From NCBI GenBank assembly GCA_003576705.1, contig QOZS01000009.1, positions 61,512-125,511 on the forward strand: a DNA stretch of 64,000 nt, in the 5' to 3' direction. Made by a program: the position numbers and the translations under genes. Every line of letters begins with the position of its first letter. The first letter of the stretch is position 1. This DNA is from Desertibaculum subflavum (GTDB lineage: Bacteria > Pseudomonadota > Alphaproteobacteria > Ferrovibrionales > Ferrovibrionaceae). The notes under the pieces are model-generated. The model was given only the letters and a program-made list of their open reading frames with translations, did not search any database and had not been told where the DNA came from. Below, in pieces: positions 1 through 8,925 of the stretch.

Positions 1-280
1 GCAGATCGCGCGACGGATGCTCGGTACCGAAGCGCACATCGGCATTCGCCGCCATATGGAAGACGAAATCGTTGCCGCGCATCGCGCCATCGAGCGCCGC
101 GGCGTCGAGCAGGTCACCCTCGATCAGGCGGAAGCCGGCCAGCCGCCCGGCCTCGGCGAGGAACTTGCGCTGTCCGGTGCTGAAATTGTCGTAGGCCGTC
201 ACCTGGTGGCCCAGGGCGAGCAGGCGGTCGACCAGATTGCTGCCGATGAATCCGCCTCCCCCGGTGACCAGACAGCGCAT
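1..280 (-). CDS. NAD-dependent epimerase/dehydratase (extended SDR), N-terminal part only
   Basis: The reverse strand from 280 opens with MRCLVTGGGGFIGSNLVDRL, the nucleotide-binding GxxGxxG motif of extended short-chain dehydrogenases that epimerise or dehydrate nucleotide-sugars. It continues with YDNFSTG (the acidic residue that selects NAD) and GDLLD and HMAAN motifs at the expected spacing. About 93 residues are present before the window edge, so the catalytic YxxxK lies outside and the substrate cannot be told. It is divergent from the phosphatase/glycosyltransferase pair at 488-2117, with about 207 bp between them, and all three fit envelope-sugar metabolism. The shared function is an inference from context. 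Confidence 0.85.
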   Translation of the reverse strand, partial: MRCLVTGGGGFIGSNLVDRLLALGHQVTAYDNFSTGQRKFLAEAGRLAGFRLIEGDLLDAAALDGAMRGNDFVFHMAANADVRFGTEHPSRDL

Positions 281-487
281 GCGGTTTCAGCGGCTCCCGA
301 AATGGCCCCGAAGGCTGGCGAAACGGCGGACGGCCGAGGCCTTTGCCCAACCAACCCTGTACCGGATCACCCCCGGCCCAGCAAGGCGTCAGGCCTGGGA
401 ACGATTGCCTTTCTCGGCACCAGGCAACCACGTTATAAGTCCCGCGACTCGGGGCATTCCGAAGCAGACGCGAGGCGCGGAGCGCGC

Positions 488-1105
488 GTGCAATCAACCA
501 TTGGCCGATCTCGGCCCGCGGTCTTCCTCGACCGCGACGGGGTCATCAACAGTAACGTCCATTATGCCGATTCGGGGCTCTGGGAAGCACCGCGGCGCGT
601 CGCCGATCTGGCGCTGCGACCCGAGGTACCGGCGGCGGCGCGAGCTTTGTGCGAAGCCGGATTCGCCCTGTTCGTCGTCACCAACCAGCCGAACGCCGCC
701 AGACGCAAGGCATCGATGGCCGACCTGAGGGCGGTGCAGACGGCAGCGATGGCAGGCCTGGTTGCCGGCGGCGCCGCCCTGACCGAGGATTTCGTCTGCT
801 TCCATCACCCAGAGGGCGTCGTGCCGGAGCTGTCGATCCGCTGCGTCTGCCGCAAGCCGTCGCCCTTCTTCCTGCACGAGGCGGCGCGGCGGCACGCGGT
901 GGACCTGAAGGCGAGCTGGATGGTGGGCGACCGCGACACCGATATCGAATGCGGCCAGGCCGCCGGCACCCGCACCATCCAGATCGCGCCCGACCATCCC
1001 GGCGCCCTGCACGGCGCGGCGCGCCCCGATTTCCACGCCGCCGATCTCGCCGAGGCGGCTGCGATCATTCTCGCCGCGGCGCGGCCGGGAGCGAGCAATG
1101 GCTGA
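488..1105 (+). CDS. HAD-IIIA phosphatase, HisB-N/GmhB-like
   Basis: This is a 205-residue protein read from a GTG at 488; no ATG lies closer to the first motif. HAD motif I is FLDRDGVIN (nucleophile Asp15, acid Asp17), motif II is VVTNQP, and the C-terminal motif is WMVGDRDTD. A CxHH...CxC loop followed by RKPSP matches the zinc site of D-glycero-D-manno-heptose-1,7-bisphosphate 7-phosphatase and histidinol phosphatase. Family knowledge suggests a sugar-bisphosphate phosphatase of LPS or S-layer heptose synthesis. The downstream glycosyltransferase starts inside its last codons, so the two are translationally coupled. The exact substrate is not determined. Confidence 0.8.
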   Translation: MQSTIGRSRPAVFLDRDGVINSNVHYADSGLWEAPRRVADLALRPEVPAAARALCEAGFALFVVTNQPNAARRKASMADLRAVQTAAMAGLVAGGAALTEDFVCFHHPEGVVPELSIRCVCRKPSPFFLHEAARRHAVDLKASWMVGDRDTDIECGQAAGTRTIQIAPDHPGALHGAARPDFHAADLAEAAAIILAAARPGASNG

Positions 1106-2117
1106 GCCCGGTCGCGCGGTTGCCATCTCGGTGGTGGTGCCGGTCTACAACGAGGAGGACAGCATCGAACCTTTCCTGGCCCGGACCGTCCCGGTGCTAG
1201 AAAAGATCGGCCCCTACGAGATCATTTTCTGCCTCGATCCTTGCACTGACCGCACGGAAGAGGTGATCCGCGCCGCGGCCGGCGCCAACCCGCGCATCGG
1301 CCTGTTAGTGTTCAGCCGCCGCGTCGGGCAGCCGGCCGCGACGCTCGCCGGCATCTTCAATTGCCGCGGCGATGCCTGCGCCGTCATCGACGTGGATCTG
1401 CAGGATCCGCCGGAGGTGATCGCCGATCTGCACGGCAAGCTCGCCGAGGGGTTCGAGGTCGTCTATGGCCGCCGGCGCTCGCGGCGCGGCGAGACCCTCC
1501 CCAAGCGGCTGGTCTCCTGGGCCGGCTACAAGGTCATCAACCGCATCGCTTCGGTCGATATTCCGCGCAATACCGGCGACTTCCGCATCATGAGCCGGCG
1601 AGCGGTCGAAGAGCTGCGCTGGCTTTCCGAGGGGCATGGCTTCCTGCGCGGCATGGTGGCGCTGGTCGGATTCCGCCAGGGCGAGGTGCTGTACGACCGC
1701 GACCAGCGCCATGCCGGACAGCGCAAATACAATGCCTATCTCGGCTCGCTGAAGATCGGCTTCAACGGCATTGTCGGCTTCTCGACCTATCCGCTGTCGC
1801 TGATCCTGGTGCTCGGCCTTGTCGTCGCCGGCCTGGGTCTGCTGGGCAGCCTCTATATCCTGGTCTCGAAGCTGGCCTTCCAGCAGGACTACCCGCTCGG
1901 CGTGCCGACCTTGATCATCCTGGTGCTGCTATTGGGCGGCATTCAGCTCATCTCCGTCGGCGTGCTGGGCGAGTATATCGGCCGCACCTACGACGAGGTG
2001 CGCCGGCGTCCGCTCTATGTCGTGGATCGGGCGGTGAACGTGGAGATGATCGATCGGCGTGGCCCGCGAAGCGGCCCAGGTGATAGGTCTGCTCAGCCCT
2101 TCTTCGAGGCCTCGTAG
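1098..2117 (+). CDS. GT2 glycosyltransferase, DPM1/GtrB-like, membrane anchored
   Basis: This 339-residue protein has a GT-A fold: VVVPVYNEED at residues 12-21, the metal/nucleotide DxD at 98-100 (VIDVDLQDPP), and GDFRIMSRR near residue 157. Two hydrophobic segments (about 233-258 and 270-292) and the C-terminal GEYIGRTYDEVRRRP are typical of polyprenyl-phosphate glycosyltransferases such as GtrB and ArnC. These charge undecaprenyl phosphate with a sugar on the cytoplasmic face. The ATG overlaps the phosphatase stop by 8 bases (ATGGCTGA), and the 3' end overlaps the convergent aldolase gene by 25 bp. The sugar transferred is unknown. Confidence 0.85.
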   Translation: MAEPGRAVAISVVVPVYNEEDSIEPFLARTVPVLEKIGPYEIIFCLDPCTDRTEEVIRAAAGANPRIGLLVFSRRVGQPAATLAGIFNCRGDACAVIDVDLQDPPEVIADLHGKLAEGFEVVYGRRRSRRGETLPKRLVSWAGYKVINRIASVDIPRNTGDFRIMSRRAVEELRWLSEGHGFLRGMVALVGFRQGEVLYDRDQRHAGQRKYNAYLGSLKIGFNGIVGFSTYPLSLILVLGLVVAGLGLLGSLYILVSKLAFQQDYPLGVPTLIILVLLLGGIQLISVGVLGEYIGRTYDEVRRRPLYVVDRAVNVEMIDRRGPRSGPGDRSAQPFFEAS

Positions 2118-2806
2118 CGCGCCTTGGTCTCGGCGTTCATCGGATAGAGGCCGGGCAGCTTGGTGCCCTTCTCCACCTCCGACATGATCCAGGCCTCCAT
2201 GCGCTCCTGCTCCGGCGCCTGCGCCAGCACCTCGTCGAGCAGGGCGGCCGGGATCAGCACCGCGCCATCGTCGTCGACCACCACCACGTCATCGGGGAAC
2301 ACCGCGACGCCGCCGCAGCCGATCGGCTGCTGCCAGGCGACGAAGGTGAGGCCGGCGACCGAAGGCGGCGCCGCCCCGCCCTGGCACCAGACCGGGAGCC
2401 CGGTGCCGAGCACGCCGGCCACGTCGCGGACCACGCCGTCGGTGATCAGCGCCGCCACGCCCTTCTTCTGCATGCGGGCGCAGAGGATGTCGCCGAAGAT
2501 GCCGGCATCGGTGATGCCCATGGCGTCCGCGACGGCGATGCAGCCCGGCGGCATCGCCTCGATCGCGGCGCGGGTCGAGATCGGCGAGGACCAGCTCTCC
2601 GGCGTCGCCAGGTCCTCCCGCGCCGGCACGAAGCGGAGCGTGAAGGCGCGCCCGACCAGGCGCGGTTGGCCCGCCTTCAGTGGCCGGGCGCCGCGCATCC
2701 ACACGTTCCGCAGCCCCTTCTTCAGCAGGATCGTGGTGATGGTGGCCGTGGTGACCGCGCTCAGGGTCTTGACGATGGCGGCATCGAGCGGCTGGGAATC
2801 CGACAT
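2093..2806 (-). CDS. RraA-family protein, likely 4-hydroxy-4-methyl-2-oxoglutarate/oxaloacetate aldolase
   Basis: This 237-residue protein has the RraA/HMG-aldolase fold. The phosphate/pyruvate-binding loop GIFGDILCARMQKKG lies near residues 103-117, and DGVVRD carries the catalytic Arg-Asp pair of class II pyruvate aldolases. VVVVDDDGAVLIP near the C-terminus is also diagnostic. The family includes both E. coli RraA and divalent-metal aldolases of aromatic catabolism. The conserved RD favours an aldolase or oxaloacetate decarboxylase. It stands alone, convergent with the glycosyltransferase, and its upstream region carries the 10-bp tandem repeat at 2871-2980. Confidence 0.85.
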   Translation of the reverse strand: MSDSQPLDAAIVKTLSAVTTATITTILLKKGLRNVWMRGARPLKAGQPRLVGRAFTLRFVPAREDLATPESWSSPISTRAAIEAMPPGCIAVADAMGITDAGIFGDILCARMQKKGVAALITDGVVRDVAGVLGTGLPVWCQGGAAPPSVAGLTFVAWQQPIGCGGVAVFPDDVVVVDDDGAVLIPAALLDEVLAQAPEQERMEAWIMSEVEKGTKLPGLYPMNAETKARYEASKKG

Positions 2807-2870
2807 GGGGGCTCTCGCTCCGAAGAAGGGCGCCCCTGCTTAGCGCAAGCCGGCGCACCGCCGCAAATCG

Positions 2871-2980
2871 CCGGCCTATGGCGGCCTATGAAAGCCTATG
2901 GCGTCCAATGGGAGCCTGTGGCGGCCTATGGGAGCCTATGATTGCCTATGGCGTCCTATAATTGCCTATGGGAGCCAATG
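2871..2980. repeat. 11-copy tandem repeat, 10-bp unit NNNGCCTATG
   Basis: Eleven consecutive 10-bp units fill these 110 bases without a gap. Seven end in exactly GCCTATG and the other four differ by one or two bases (TCCAATG, GCCTGTG, TCCTATA, GCCAATG). The three leading bases alternate mainly among GCG, GGA and ATT. The array lies 65-174 bp upstream of the RraA-family start and beyond the 3' end of the MATE gene. A 10-bp period is about one helical turn, so every unit presents the same DNA face. An open frame runs through it, but it simply reads the repeat and has no coding signal. Confidence 0.95.
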
Positions 2981-3181
2981 GCGGGGCGCGCTTGACCGCG
3001 CTAGGAGCTTGATTTTTCAGGTATTTTCTAATTCGGCTGCGCCCGGGGATCGGTTTCGAGCGCGCAGGCGTCGGCGCCGGGCCGGTTTCGCGCCTGTAGG
3101 ACGACTGTCTGCACACATTCAAAGAACGTGCCCCGCCGAGAGGCAGGGCATCCGGACATATAGTTACGCGTGGTGCAAATT

Positions 3182-4564
3182 TCAAGACGCGGCGCTGCAT
3201 TGCCGCCTGAGCGTCAATCCGGCAGTGGCGAAGGCGCCAGTCGTGAGGCCGATCCAGATTCCGGTGACGCCGAGCGCCAGCGTCTCGCAGAGATAGAGGC
3301 CGAGCGGCGCGGCGACGGCCCAATAGCCGACCAGCATGTAGACCATCGGCGCGCGGGTATCCTTGCGCCCGCGCAGCAGGCCGGCCGCCGCGAGGGAGGG
3401 ATAGCCGGCGAACTGGAGCACGCCGAGCAGGATCAGGAGGCCCGTCGCAATTTCCGCCGCCTTGATGCCGGCGGCACCGGCATCGAAGAATACGGCGGCC
3501 AGCGGCCCGGCACCCAGCACCAGCATCAGGCACATCGCCGCGCCGAAGACGAGCGAGAGCACGATGCTGCTCGCCGCCACGGCCCGTGCAGTCGCGGCAT
3601 CGCCAAGCGCCTCCGCACGCGCCATGCGCACCATGGCCGCCTGCAGCAGCGCCGCCGAGCCCGCATAGGCGATGCCCGCCATCCGGAGTGTCAGCGTATG
3701 CGCGGCGACATCCGCCGCCCCGAGCGTCGCGGCATAGAGCGTCGCGCCGAGGAAGATGCCGGTCTCGGCCGTCATGGTGATCCCGATGGGGATGCCGAGC
3801 CGGAGCACCGCCGCCATGCCCCGCCAGTCGAACGGCGCATCGGCGCGGTGTGCGGCGGGAAATGCTCGGCGGGCAATGAAGACAAGCACCGCGAGACTCG
3901 CCGCCGCGACCAGCAGCGAGGAGACACCGGCCCCGGTCGGGCCCAAAGCGGGCATAGGGCCGAGCCCCAGCATCAGGACATAGTTCGCGACCGCATTGAG
4001 CGGCAGCATCGCCAGCGTCACCTTCAGGAAGACCTTTGGTTGCTCCGCCGCGGTGAGGATGGTGCGGTAGAGCATGACGCCGAGCATGGGGAGGAGCATC
4101 AGCGCCACGGCGCGCGTATAGCCCTGGCCGCGCTGCAGCAGAGCCGGTTCCAGGCCGAAGCTTTCGAGCCAGATCGGCGCGAGCCAGACCAGCGGAACGG
4201 TGAACCCCGCCAGCAGAACGACCGTCGCCCAGCCGATCCGCTCGAGCCGCGCGCGGTCATTGCCGTCGGCGCGCGTCACCGCCGCCGTATAGAACGGCGC
4301 GATGCCACCAAGAACACCGGCGCAGAGATAGAAGACGATCGAATAGAGATCGCTGCCGACCGCCACTGCCGCCAGCGCATCGGCGCCGAACAGCGCCGAG
4401 ACCATGACCGTGTCGGTCACGCTCATCCCCATGTTGACCAGCGCGATCAGCGCGATGGGCGCCGCCAGGCGGAGCAGCGCGCGCCCCTCGTCGGCGCGCC
4501 GGCGCCAGGCGGAATCCGCCGCCGGCCGGGAGCTGGAGACAAGATCTGCTTGTGCGAGAGACAT
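3182..4564 (-). CDS. MATE family multidrug/Na+ (or H+) antiporter, NorM-like
   Basis: This 460-residue integral membrane protein has about twelve hydrophobic helices arranged as two six-helix halves. The first half begins ALLRLAAPIALIALVNMGMS and the second begins LRLGIPIGITMTAETGIF; this repeated LxLxxPI opening is the hallmark of MATE transporters. The family exports cationic drugs or metabolites across the inner membrane in exchange for H+ or Na+. It ends about 200 bp from the tandem repeat and lies downstream of the methyltransferase gene on the same strand (104 bp gap). No substrate can be assigned. Confidence 0.9.
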   Translation of the reverse strand: MSLAQADLVSSSRPAADSAWRRRADEGRALLRLAAPIALIALVNMGMSVTDTVMVSALFGADALAAVAVGSDLYSIVFYLCAGVLGGIAPFYTAAVTRADGNDRARLERIGWATVVLLAGFTVPLVWLAPIWLESFGLEPALLQRGQGYTRAVALMLLPMLGVMLYRTILTAAEQPKVFLKVTLAMLPLNAVANYVLMLGLGPMPALGPTGAGVSSLLVAAASLAVLVFIARRAFPAAHRADAPFDWRGMAAVLRLGIPIGITMTAETGIFLGATLYAATLGAADVAAHTLTLRMAGIAYAGSAALLQAAMVRMARAEALGDAATARAVAASSIVLSLVFGAAMCLMLVLGAGPLAAVFFDAGAAGIKAAEIATGLLILLGVLQFAGYPSLAAAGLLRGRKDTRAPMVYMLVGYWAVAAPLGLYLCETLALGVTGIWIGLTTGAFATAGLTLRRQCSAAS

Positions 4565-4668
4565 TTTTCACCCATGCCGCAGTCGCGGCCAGCCGCGATC
4601 GCGGCGAAGATCGCCAGCCGCGATCCCCGCCGGACCGACGCCGCCTGGCCGTCAGGATCGATCGAGGA

Positions 4669-5739
4669 TCAGAGCCGCGCTTCGAGGATCAGGTTGAACG
4701 GCGTCGCCATGGCGCGGCGGAAGTTGAGGAAGCCGTTGGCGCGTGCGAGGTGGGCTAGACGTTCCTCGCCGGCTTGGGCGCCCAGCACGTAGTTGCCGTT
4801 CTCCGAGATCGCGTGGGCGCAGCAGAGCGCGGCCGAGCCCACGTAGTAGAGCCGGCCAATCGGATTGATGTTGTCTTCCAGCCGGTCGCCGGCGAAAGGT
4901 TCGACCAGCATCACGGTGCCGTCCCTGGCGATGGACGTCGCGGCGTGCTGCAGCGCCTTGTCGGGATGCCCCATATCGTGCAGGCAATCGAAGTAGCAGA
5001 TCAGGTCGTACTGGTTGGCCGGATAGTCGGTCGCCTGCGCCACGGTGAAGCCGACGCGATCGGCGACGCCCGCCACCTCGGCATTGCGGCGCGCTTCGAC
5101 GATCGATTCCTCGTGCACGTCGAAGCCCCAGAAGAACGACTTCGGATAGGCCTTGGCCATGATGATGGTGGAGTGGCCATGGCCACAGCCGATATCGGCG
5201 ACCTTGGCGCCCGCCTCCAGCTTTGCCGTGACGCCCTCCAGAGCGGGCAGCCATTCCTGCACCAGGCTGCCCTGATAGGCGTTGCGGTAGAAGGCGGCGA
5301 CGCCGCAATAGAGCCGCTCATCGTGCTCACCCCAGCCGATGCCCTTGCCGGTGCGGAACGCGTTCAGGATCTTGCTCTCGTCGGCCCACATGGTGGCGTT
5401 GACCGACCAGGCCGGCGGCATGAAGACGGGGCTCTGCTCATCGGCCAGCACCATCGCCTGCTCGGGAGTCAGCTCGTAGGTCTGGCTCCCCGGATGATAG
5501 GCGACGTACTTGCCGGCGACCTGGGCGTTCAGCCATTCGCGCACGTAGCGCTCGGCGCAGCCGCTGCGCGCGGCGACTTCGCCGGAGGTCAGCGGCCCGG
5601 CATTCGCCATCGCGCGGTAGAGCCCAAGCTTGTGGCCGACGCTGATCATGAAGCCACCCTGGGCGGACGACATGTCGCCGACCGCCATGCCGACCAGGTC
5701 ATTGAGCTTCTGCATATCGACGTTCATCGTCATCACCAT
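4669..5739 (-). CDS. SAM-dependent methyltransferase with N-terminal winged helix (Rv2258c-like)
   Basis: This 356-residue protein has an N-terminal helix-turn-helix dimerisation region (GEVAARSGCAERYVREWLNA, about residues 55-75). A class I Rossmann methyltransferase domain follows, with motif I VADIGCGHGHST near residue 180 and an acidic motif II. This architecture matches the Rv2258c-like group, which methylates small molecules; the helix-turn-helix is structural, not regulatory. In-frame ATGs occur at 5739, 5733 and 5727 and none has a strong ribosome site, so the start is uncertain by 12 bases. The open frame continues upstream to about 6060 only as an antisense shadow of the divergent regulator. 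Confidence 0.85.
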   Translation of the reverse strand: MVMTMNVDMQKLNDLVGMAVGDMSSAQGGFMISVGHKLGLYRAMANAGPLTSGEVAARSGCAERYVREWLNAQVAGKYVAYHPGSQTYELTPEQAMVLADEQSPVFMPPAWSVNATMWADESKILNAFRTGKGIGWGEHDERLYCGVAAFYRNAYQGSLVQEWLPALEGVTAKLEAGAKVADIGCGHGHSTIIMAKAYPKSFFWGFDVHEESIVEARRNAEVAGVADRVGFTVAQATDYPANQYDLICYFDCLHDMGHPDKALQHAATSIARDGTVMLVEPFAGDRLEDNINPIGRLYYVGSAALCCAHAISENGNYVLGAQAGEERLAHLARANGFLNFRRAMATPFNLILEARL

Positions 5740-5777
5740 TGTGCAACGTGCGGATTGGTCCGATCGCGGGCACGATG

Positions 5778-5798
5778 GTGTTTGGCAGGGCGAAACAC
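5778..5798. promoter_or_regulatory. Candidate operator, inverted repeat GTGTTT-N9-AAACAC
   Basis: A perfect 6-bp inverted repeat with a 9-base centre sits in the 90-bp gap between the methyltransferase and the divergent GlxA-type regulator. Its position fits a shared control site for both promoters. The assignment rests on symmetry and location only. Confidence 0.35.
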
Positions 5799-5829
5799 GA
5801 GAGCGTAACGTGTCAATACCGGTCCGTTC

Positions 5830-6969
5830 ATGCCACTCGACGGTGAGATGCCGAGCCAGCCGCCCCTGCATGTCAGTCTCGTAGCCATTCCGGAGGCGTC
5901 GGTCTCGACCCTGCTTGGCCTCTACGATGTGCTGAACGCGTTCCCCATGCTCAAAGACTTCGTCGGCATGCCATCGGACACGCCGCCGTTCAAGGTCGAG
6001 ATCGTCGGCACGGCCGCCGGCCCGATGGTGCTGGCCGGCGGCACGACCGCCCAGGTCCACCGCAGCGTCGGCGAACTGGACAGGACCGATATCGTCATCG
6101 TGCCGTCGCTGGTGGCGAGAGATGGGCGATGGGAGAAGGGGCGCTATCCCGAACTGGTCGGCTGGCTGCGTCAGGTCTACGGCCGCGGGGCCAAGCTCTG
6201 CTCGGCCTGCTCAGGCGTCTTCCTGCTGGCCGAGACCGGCTTGCTGGACGGCCGCGATTCCACCATCCACTGGGTCTATGCGTCTCATTTCCGAAGCCTC
6301 TATCCGGACGTCCCGCTGCACCCGGAAAAGACCCTGGTGGTGGCCGGCGAGCGCGAGCAGTTCGTGTCCTGCGGCGCATCGATGTCGTGGCACGACCTGG
6401 CCCTGTATCTGATCGCCCGTCACACCGACCTGACCGCCGCGCAGGCGGTGGCGAAGTTCTTCGCCTTGCAATGGCACCATGACGGGCTTGGCCCGTTCAT
6501 GATCTTCGAGGGGCGGCGCGACCACGGCGACGCCGCAATCCTCGATGCCCAGACCTGGCTCGCCAAGCATTTTTCCGTCGCCGATACGGTGACGGAGATG
6601 GTCAGCCGCTCCGGTCTGGCGGAGCGCACCTTCAAGCGCCGCTTCACCAAGGCAACCGGCCTTGCGCCGCTCCCCTATGTGCACCGCCTACGCATCGAGG
6701 AGGCGAAGCGCCGGCTGGAGCGGACGTCCGACTCCATCGACGAGATCGGATGGCGGGTCGGCTACGAGGACTCCGCTTTCTTCCGCAGATTGTTCAAACG
6801 GCTGACCGGCGTTGCGCCCGGCCAGTACCGGCGCCAGTTCCAAGTTCCAAGCTTTGCCCGTGCCCCTGCCGGCGGGCCGGCCTCCAGGCCCTCTTCGTCG
6901 GCGGAGAAGGTCGATCCCGGGCAAGCCGGTCGACAGCGGTCGCCGAACCCCCAATTGAAAATTTCTTGA
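5830..6969 (+). CDS. GlxA family transcriptional regulator (DJ-1/PfpI domain + AraC-type HTH)
   Basis: This 379-residue protein has a DJ-1/PfpI-like sensor domain at about residues 15-190 (ACSGVFLLAETGLLDGR is the nucleophile-elbow region; the usual Cys is in CSACSG). A C-terminal AraC/XylS double helix-turn-helix spans about 235-330 (SGLAERTFKRRFTKATG and GYEDSAFFRRLFKRLTG). Proteins of this build often sense small metabolites and control catabolic or methylation genes. It is transcribed away from the methyltransferase at 4669-5739, which is its most likely target. The C-terminal 40 residues are Pro/Ser-rich and not conserved-looking. Confidence 0.88.
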   Translation: MPLDGEMPSQPPLHVSLVAIPEASVSTLLGLYDVLNAFPMLKDFVGMPSDTPPFKVEIVGTAAGPMVLAGGTTAQVHRSVGELDRTDIVIVPSLVARDGRWEKGRYPELVGWLRQVYGRGAKLCSACSGVFLLAETGLLDGRDSTIHWVYASHFRSLYPDVPLHPEKTLVVAGEREQFVSCGASMSWHDLALYLIARHTDLTAAQAVAKFFALQWHHDGLGPFMIFEGRRDHGDAAILDAQTWLAKHFSVADTVTEMVSRSGLAERTFKRRFTKATGLAPLPYVHRLRIEEAKRRLERTSDSIDEIGWRVGYEDSAFFRRLFKRLTGVAPGQYRRQFQVPSFARAPAGGPASRPSSSAEKVDPGQAGRQRSPNPQLKIS

Positions 6970-7039
6970 GCGGTTCAGACGGATATCATCGCGCCCCCGC
7001 GCGTTGAGGCTGGACGTGACGCGAAGAATAGGAGCCTGG

Positions 7040-8872
7040 ATGCGCCGGATATGGCCTGTATTGGCCGTCGCGACGGGTCTGGTCGTGGCAATGGCGGCGG
7101 CCCTCGCCATCGTTCTGGCCACGGTCGACCTCCGGCCAATTGTCGAGCGCTGGGCCGGCGAGGCGACCGGGCGACGCGTCGCCATCGAAGCGCTCGACAT
7201 CCGCTGGGGCCTGCCGGTCGCGCTGGAGCTGCGCGGCCTTCGCGTCGGCAATGCGCCCTGGGGCGGCGAGCCGGAGATGGTGTCGCTGGAACGGCTCTCC
7301 GCCGAGATCGATCCATGGTCGCTGCTCGGCGGCGCGCTTGAATACCGGCGGATGAGGGGCAGCGGCCTGAAGGTCGTGCTGGAGCGCGGGCCCGGCCGGA
7401 TCGGCAACTGGAAGATGGGCGATGGCGGCGGCGGCGGCCTGATCCCCAAGAACCGGAGCCAGTTCCCGACCTTGATCGACTTCGTGCTGGCCGAGGGGCT
7501 GGTGATCTACCGCGACGCCGAAAGCGGGGTCGAGATCCGGATCGGTCTCGACCGGGTGGCGGTCGGCGCCGAGGACGCGGCATCGCCGGCGCGCCTTGCC
7601 TGGCAGGGCAGCTACAACGGCACGCCGGCGACGCTCGAGGCGCGCACCGGTTCCTTCACCACGATGCGCCGGACCGATATGCCGTTCGGGATCGAGATGA
7701 CGATGACCGCGACCGGCGGCGACCTGCATTTCAAAGGCGGGACGATGCGCCCGCTGGATTTCGAGGGCGTGGACGGCGAGGCACGCGCTTCATTGCCCGA
7801 TATCGGTCGCTTCCTTACCGCGCTCGGCGCCGCGGTCGATCTCGGCGCACCGATCGAGATCGCGGGCCGGCTGCGGCGCGGCACGCTGGACTGGCAGCTC
7901 GACGACGCCACCGGCCAGCTGGCCGGAAGCCCGTTCCGTGGCGACATCGCGCTCAAGGAAGGGACGCATGACGTGCCCGATGCCGTCGAGATCGCGGGCG
8001 AGTTCGAGCGGCTGGACCTGGACGAGGTTCTGCGCCGTCGGGACGATGCCGCGCCTGCGCCGTTCGGCGACCTGTCGCTCGACGTGCCGGCCGCGCGCAG
8101 CACCCACCTCGCCGCCCGCCTCGGCGCCGCCGCGGCGCGATTTCAGGGCATCGAAGTGGCGGACCTGCGGGCCGAACTGCGCCTGCTTTCCGGGGAGATC
8201 GGCATCGACCGCCTCGGCTTCGACGTCGCGCAAGGCAAGGTCGGCCTGCAGGCATCCGGCCGGCCGGCCGGCGACGGGGCCGGCCGGTGGACCGGGCTTG
8301 CGACCGTCGACGGCGTGCGGGTCGGCGAGCTGGCGCAGCATCTCGGCGTTGCCGTCGATGAGATCGCCGGCGCATTGAGCGGCGAGATCCATCTCGAAGC
8401 GGCGGGCCGGGTGGTGCGCGATGCCCTCGCCGGCCTTGGCGGCCATGCGGTGCTGGTGCTGCGCGAGGGCCGCATCGCGCGTTCGCTGGCCGAGCGTGTC
8501 TCGACCGATATCCGCGCCCTGTTCCGCGACAGGAGCGGCTGGACCCCGATCGAATGCTTCGTGGGGCTGGCCGAGATCGAGAACGGCACCGGCCGGATCC
8601 GTCCCGTGCGGGCGGTGACGCCGGACATGGCGCTGCGCATGACCGGCAATATCGCCTTCGACCGGCGCCGGCTGGACCTGCTGATCGAGACCGATAGCCG
8701 CGGGATGGACCTGCTGCGCCTCAACATGCCGATCCGCGTGCGCGGCAGTTTCGACGATATCGGCATCGCGCCGCTGGTCGGCCCCACGCCGACGACGCCG
8801 GCGAACTGGGCGCTGGACCGTTTTCCACCGAGCGCGCAGGCGATCGCCCGCGGCAATGCCTGCCTGCGTTAG
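7040..8872 (+). CDS. AsmA family protein
   Basis: This protein of about 610 residues begins at ATG 7040, which follows AGGAG at 7030-7034; an upstream TTG is less likely. One N-terminal transmembrane segment (WPVLAVATGLVVAMAAALAI) is followed by a long, beta-rich, Gly/Leu/Asp-repetitive chain starting VDLRPIVERWAGEATGRRV and including LELRGLRVGN. A C-terminal AsmA region contains DLLIETDSRGMDLLRL and MPIRVRGSFDD. AsmA/YhdP-like proteins are bridge-like lipid-transfer or outer-membrane assembly factors anchored in the inner membrane with the bulk in the periplasm. It lies 70 bp downstream of the GlxA-type regulator, with no clear functional link. Confidence 0.82.
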   Translation: MRRIWPVLAVATGLVVAMAAALAIVLATVDLRPIVERWAGEATGRRVAIEALDIRWGLPVALELRGLRVGNAPWGGEPEMVSLERLSAEIDPWSLLGGALEYRRMRGSGLKVVLERGPGRIGNWKMGDGGGGGLIPKNRSQFPTLIDFVLAEGLVIYRDAESGVEIRIGLDRVAVGAEDAASPARLAWQGSYNGTPATLEARTGSFTTMRRTDMPFGIEMTMTATGGDLHFKGGTMRPLDFEGVDGEARASLPDIGRFLTALGAAVDLGAPIEIAGRLRRGTLDWQLDDATGQLAGSPFRGDIALKEGTHDVPDAVEIAGEFERLDLDEVLRRRDDAAPAPFGDLSLDVPAARSTHLAARLGAAAARFQGIEVADLRAELRLLSGEIGIDRLGFDVAQGKVGLQASGRPAGDGAGRWTGLATVDGVRVGELAQHLGVAVDEIAGALSGEIHLEAAGRVVRDALAGLGGHAVLVLREGRIARSLAERVSTDIRALFRDRSGWTPIECFVGLAEIENGTGRIRPVRAVTPDMALRMTGNIAFDRRRLDLLIETDSRGMDLLRLNMPIRVRGSFDDIGIAPLVGPTPTTPANWALDRFPPSAQAIARGNACLR

Positions 8873-8925
8873 ATCCTACCGGCCGCGCTTACGACGCAGG
8901 TCGTGCCGCAGGATGCCGGCGCGGT

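Noticed and set aside
2871..2980. Tandem repeat as a CRISPR array
   Set aside because: The unit is 10 bp without spacers of constant length, and no cas gene is in the window.
2898..3296. 132-codon plus-strand frame through the 10-bp repeat
   Set aside because: Its N-terminal half is just the repeat read in three phases (SLWRPM-type words), followed by random Arg-rich sequence.
3170..4792. 540-codon plus-strand frame across the MATE gene
   Set aside because: Composition is almost wholly Arg/Gly/His/Asp repeats without motifs, an antisense shadow of a clear 12-helix transporter.
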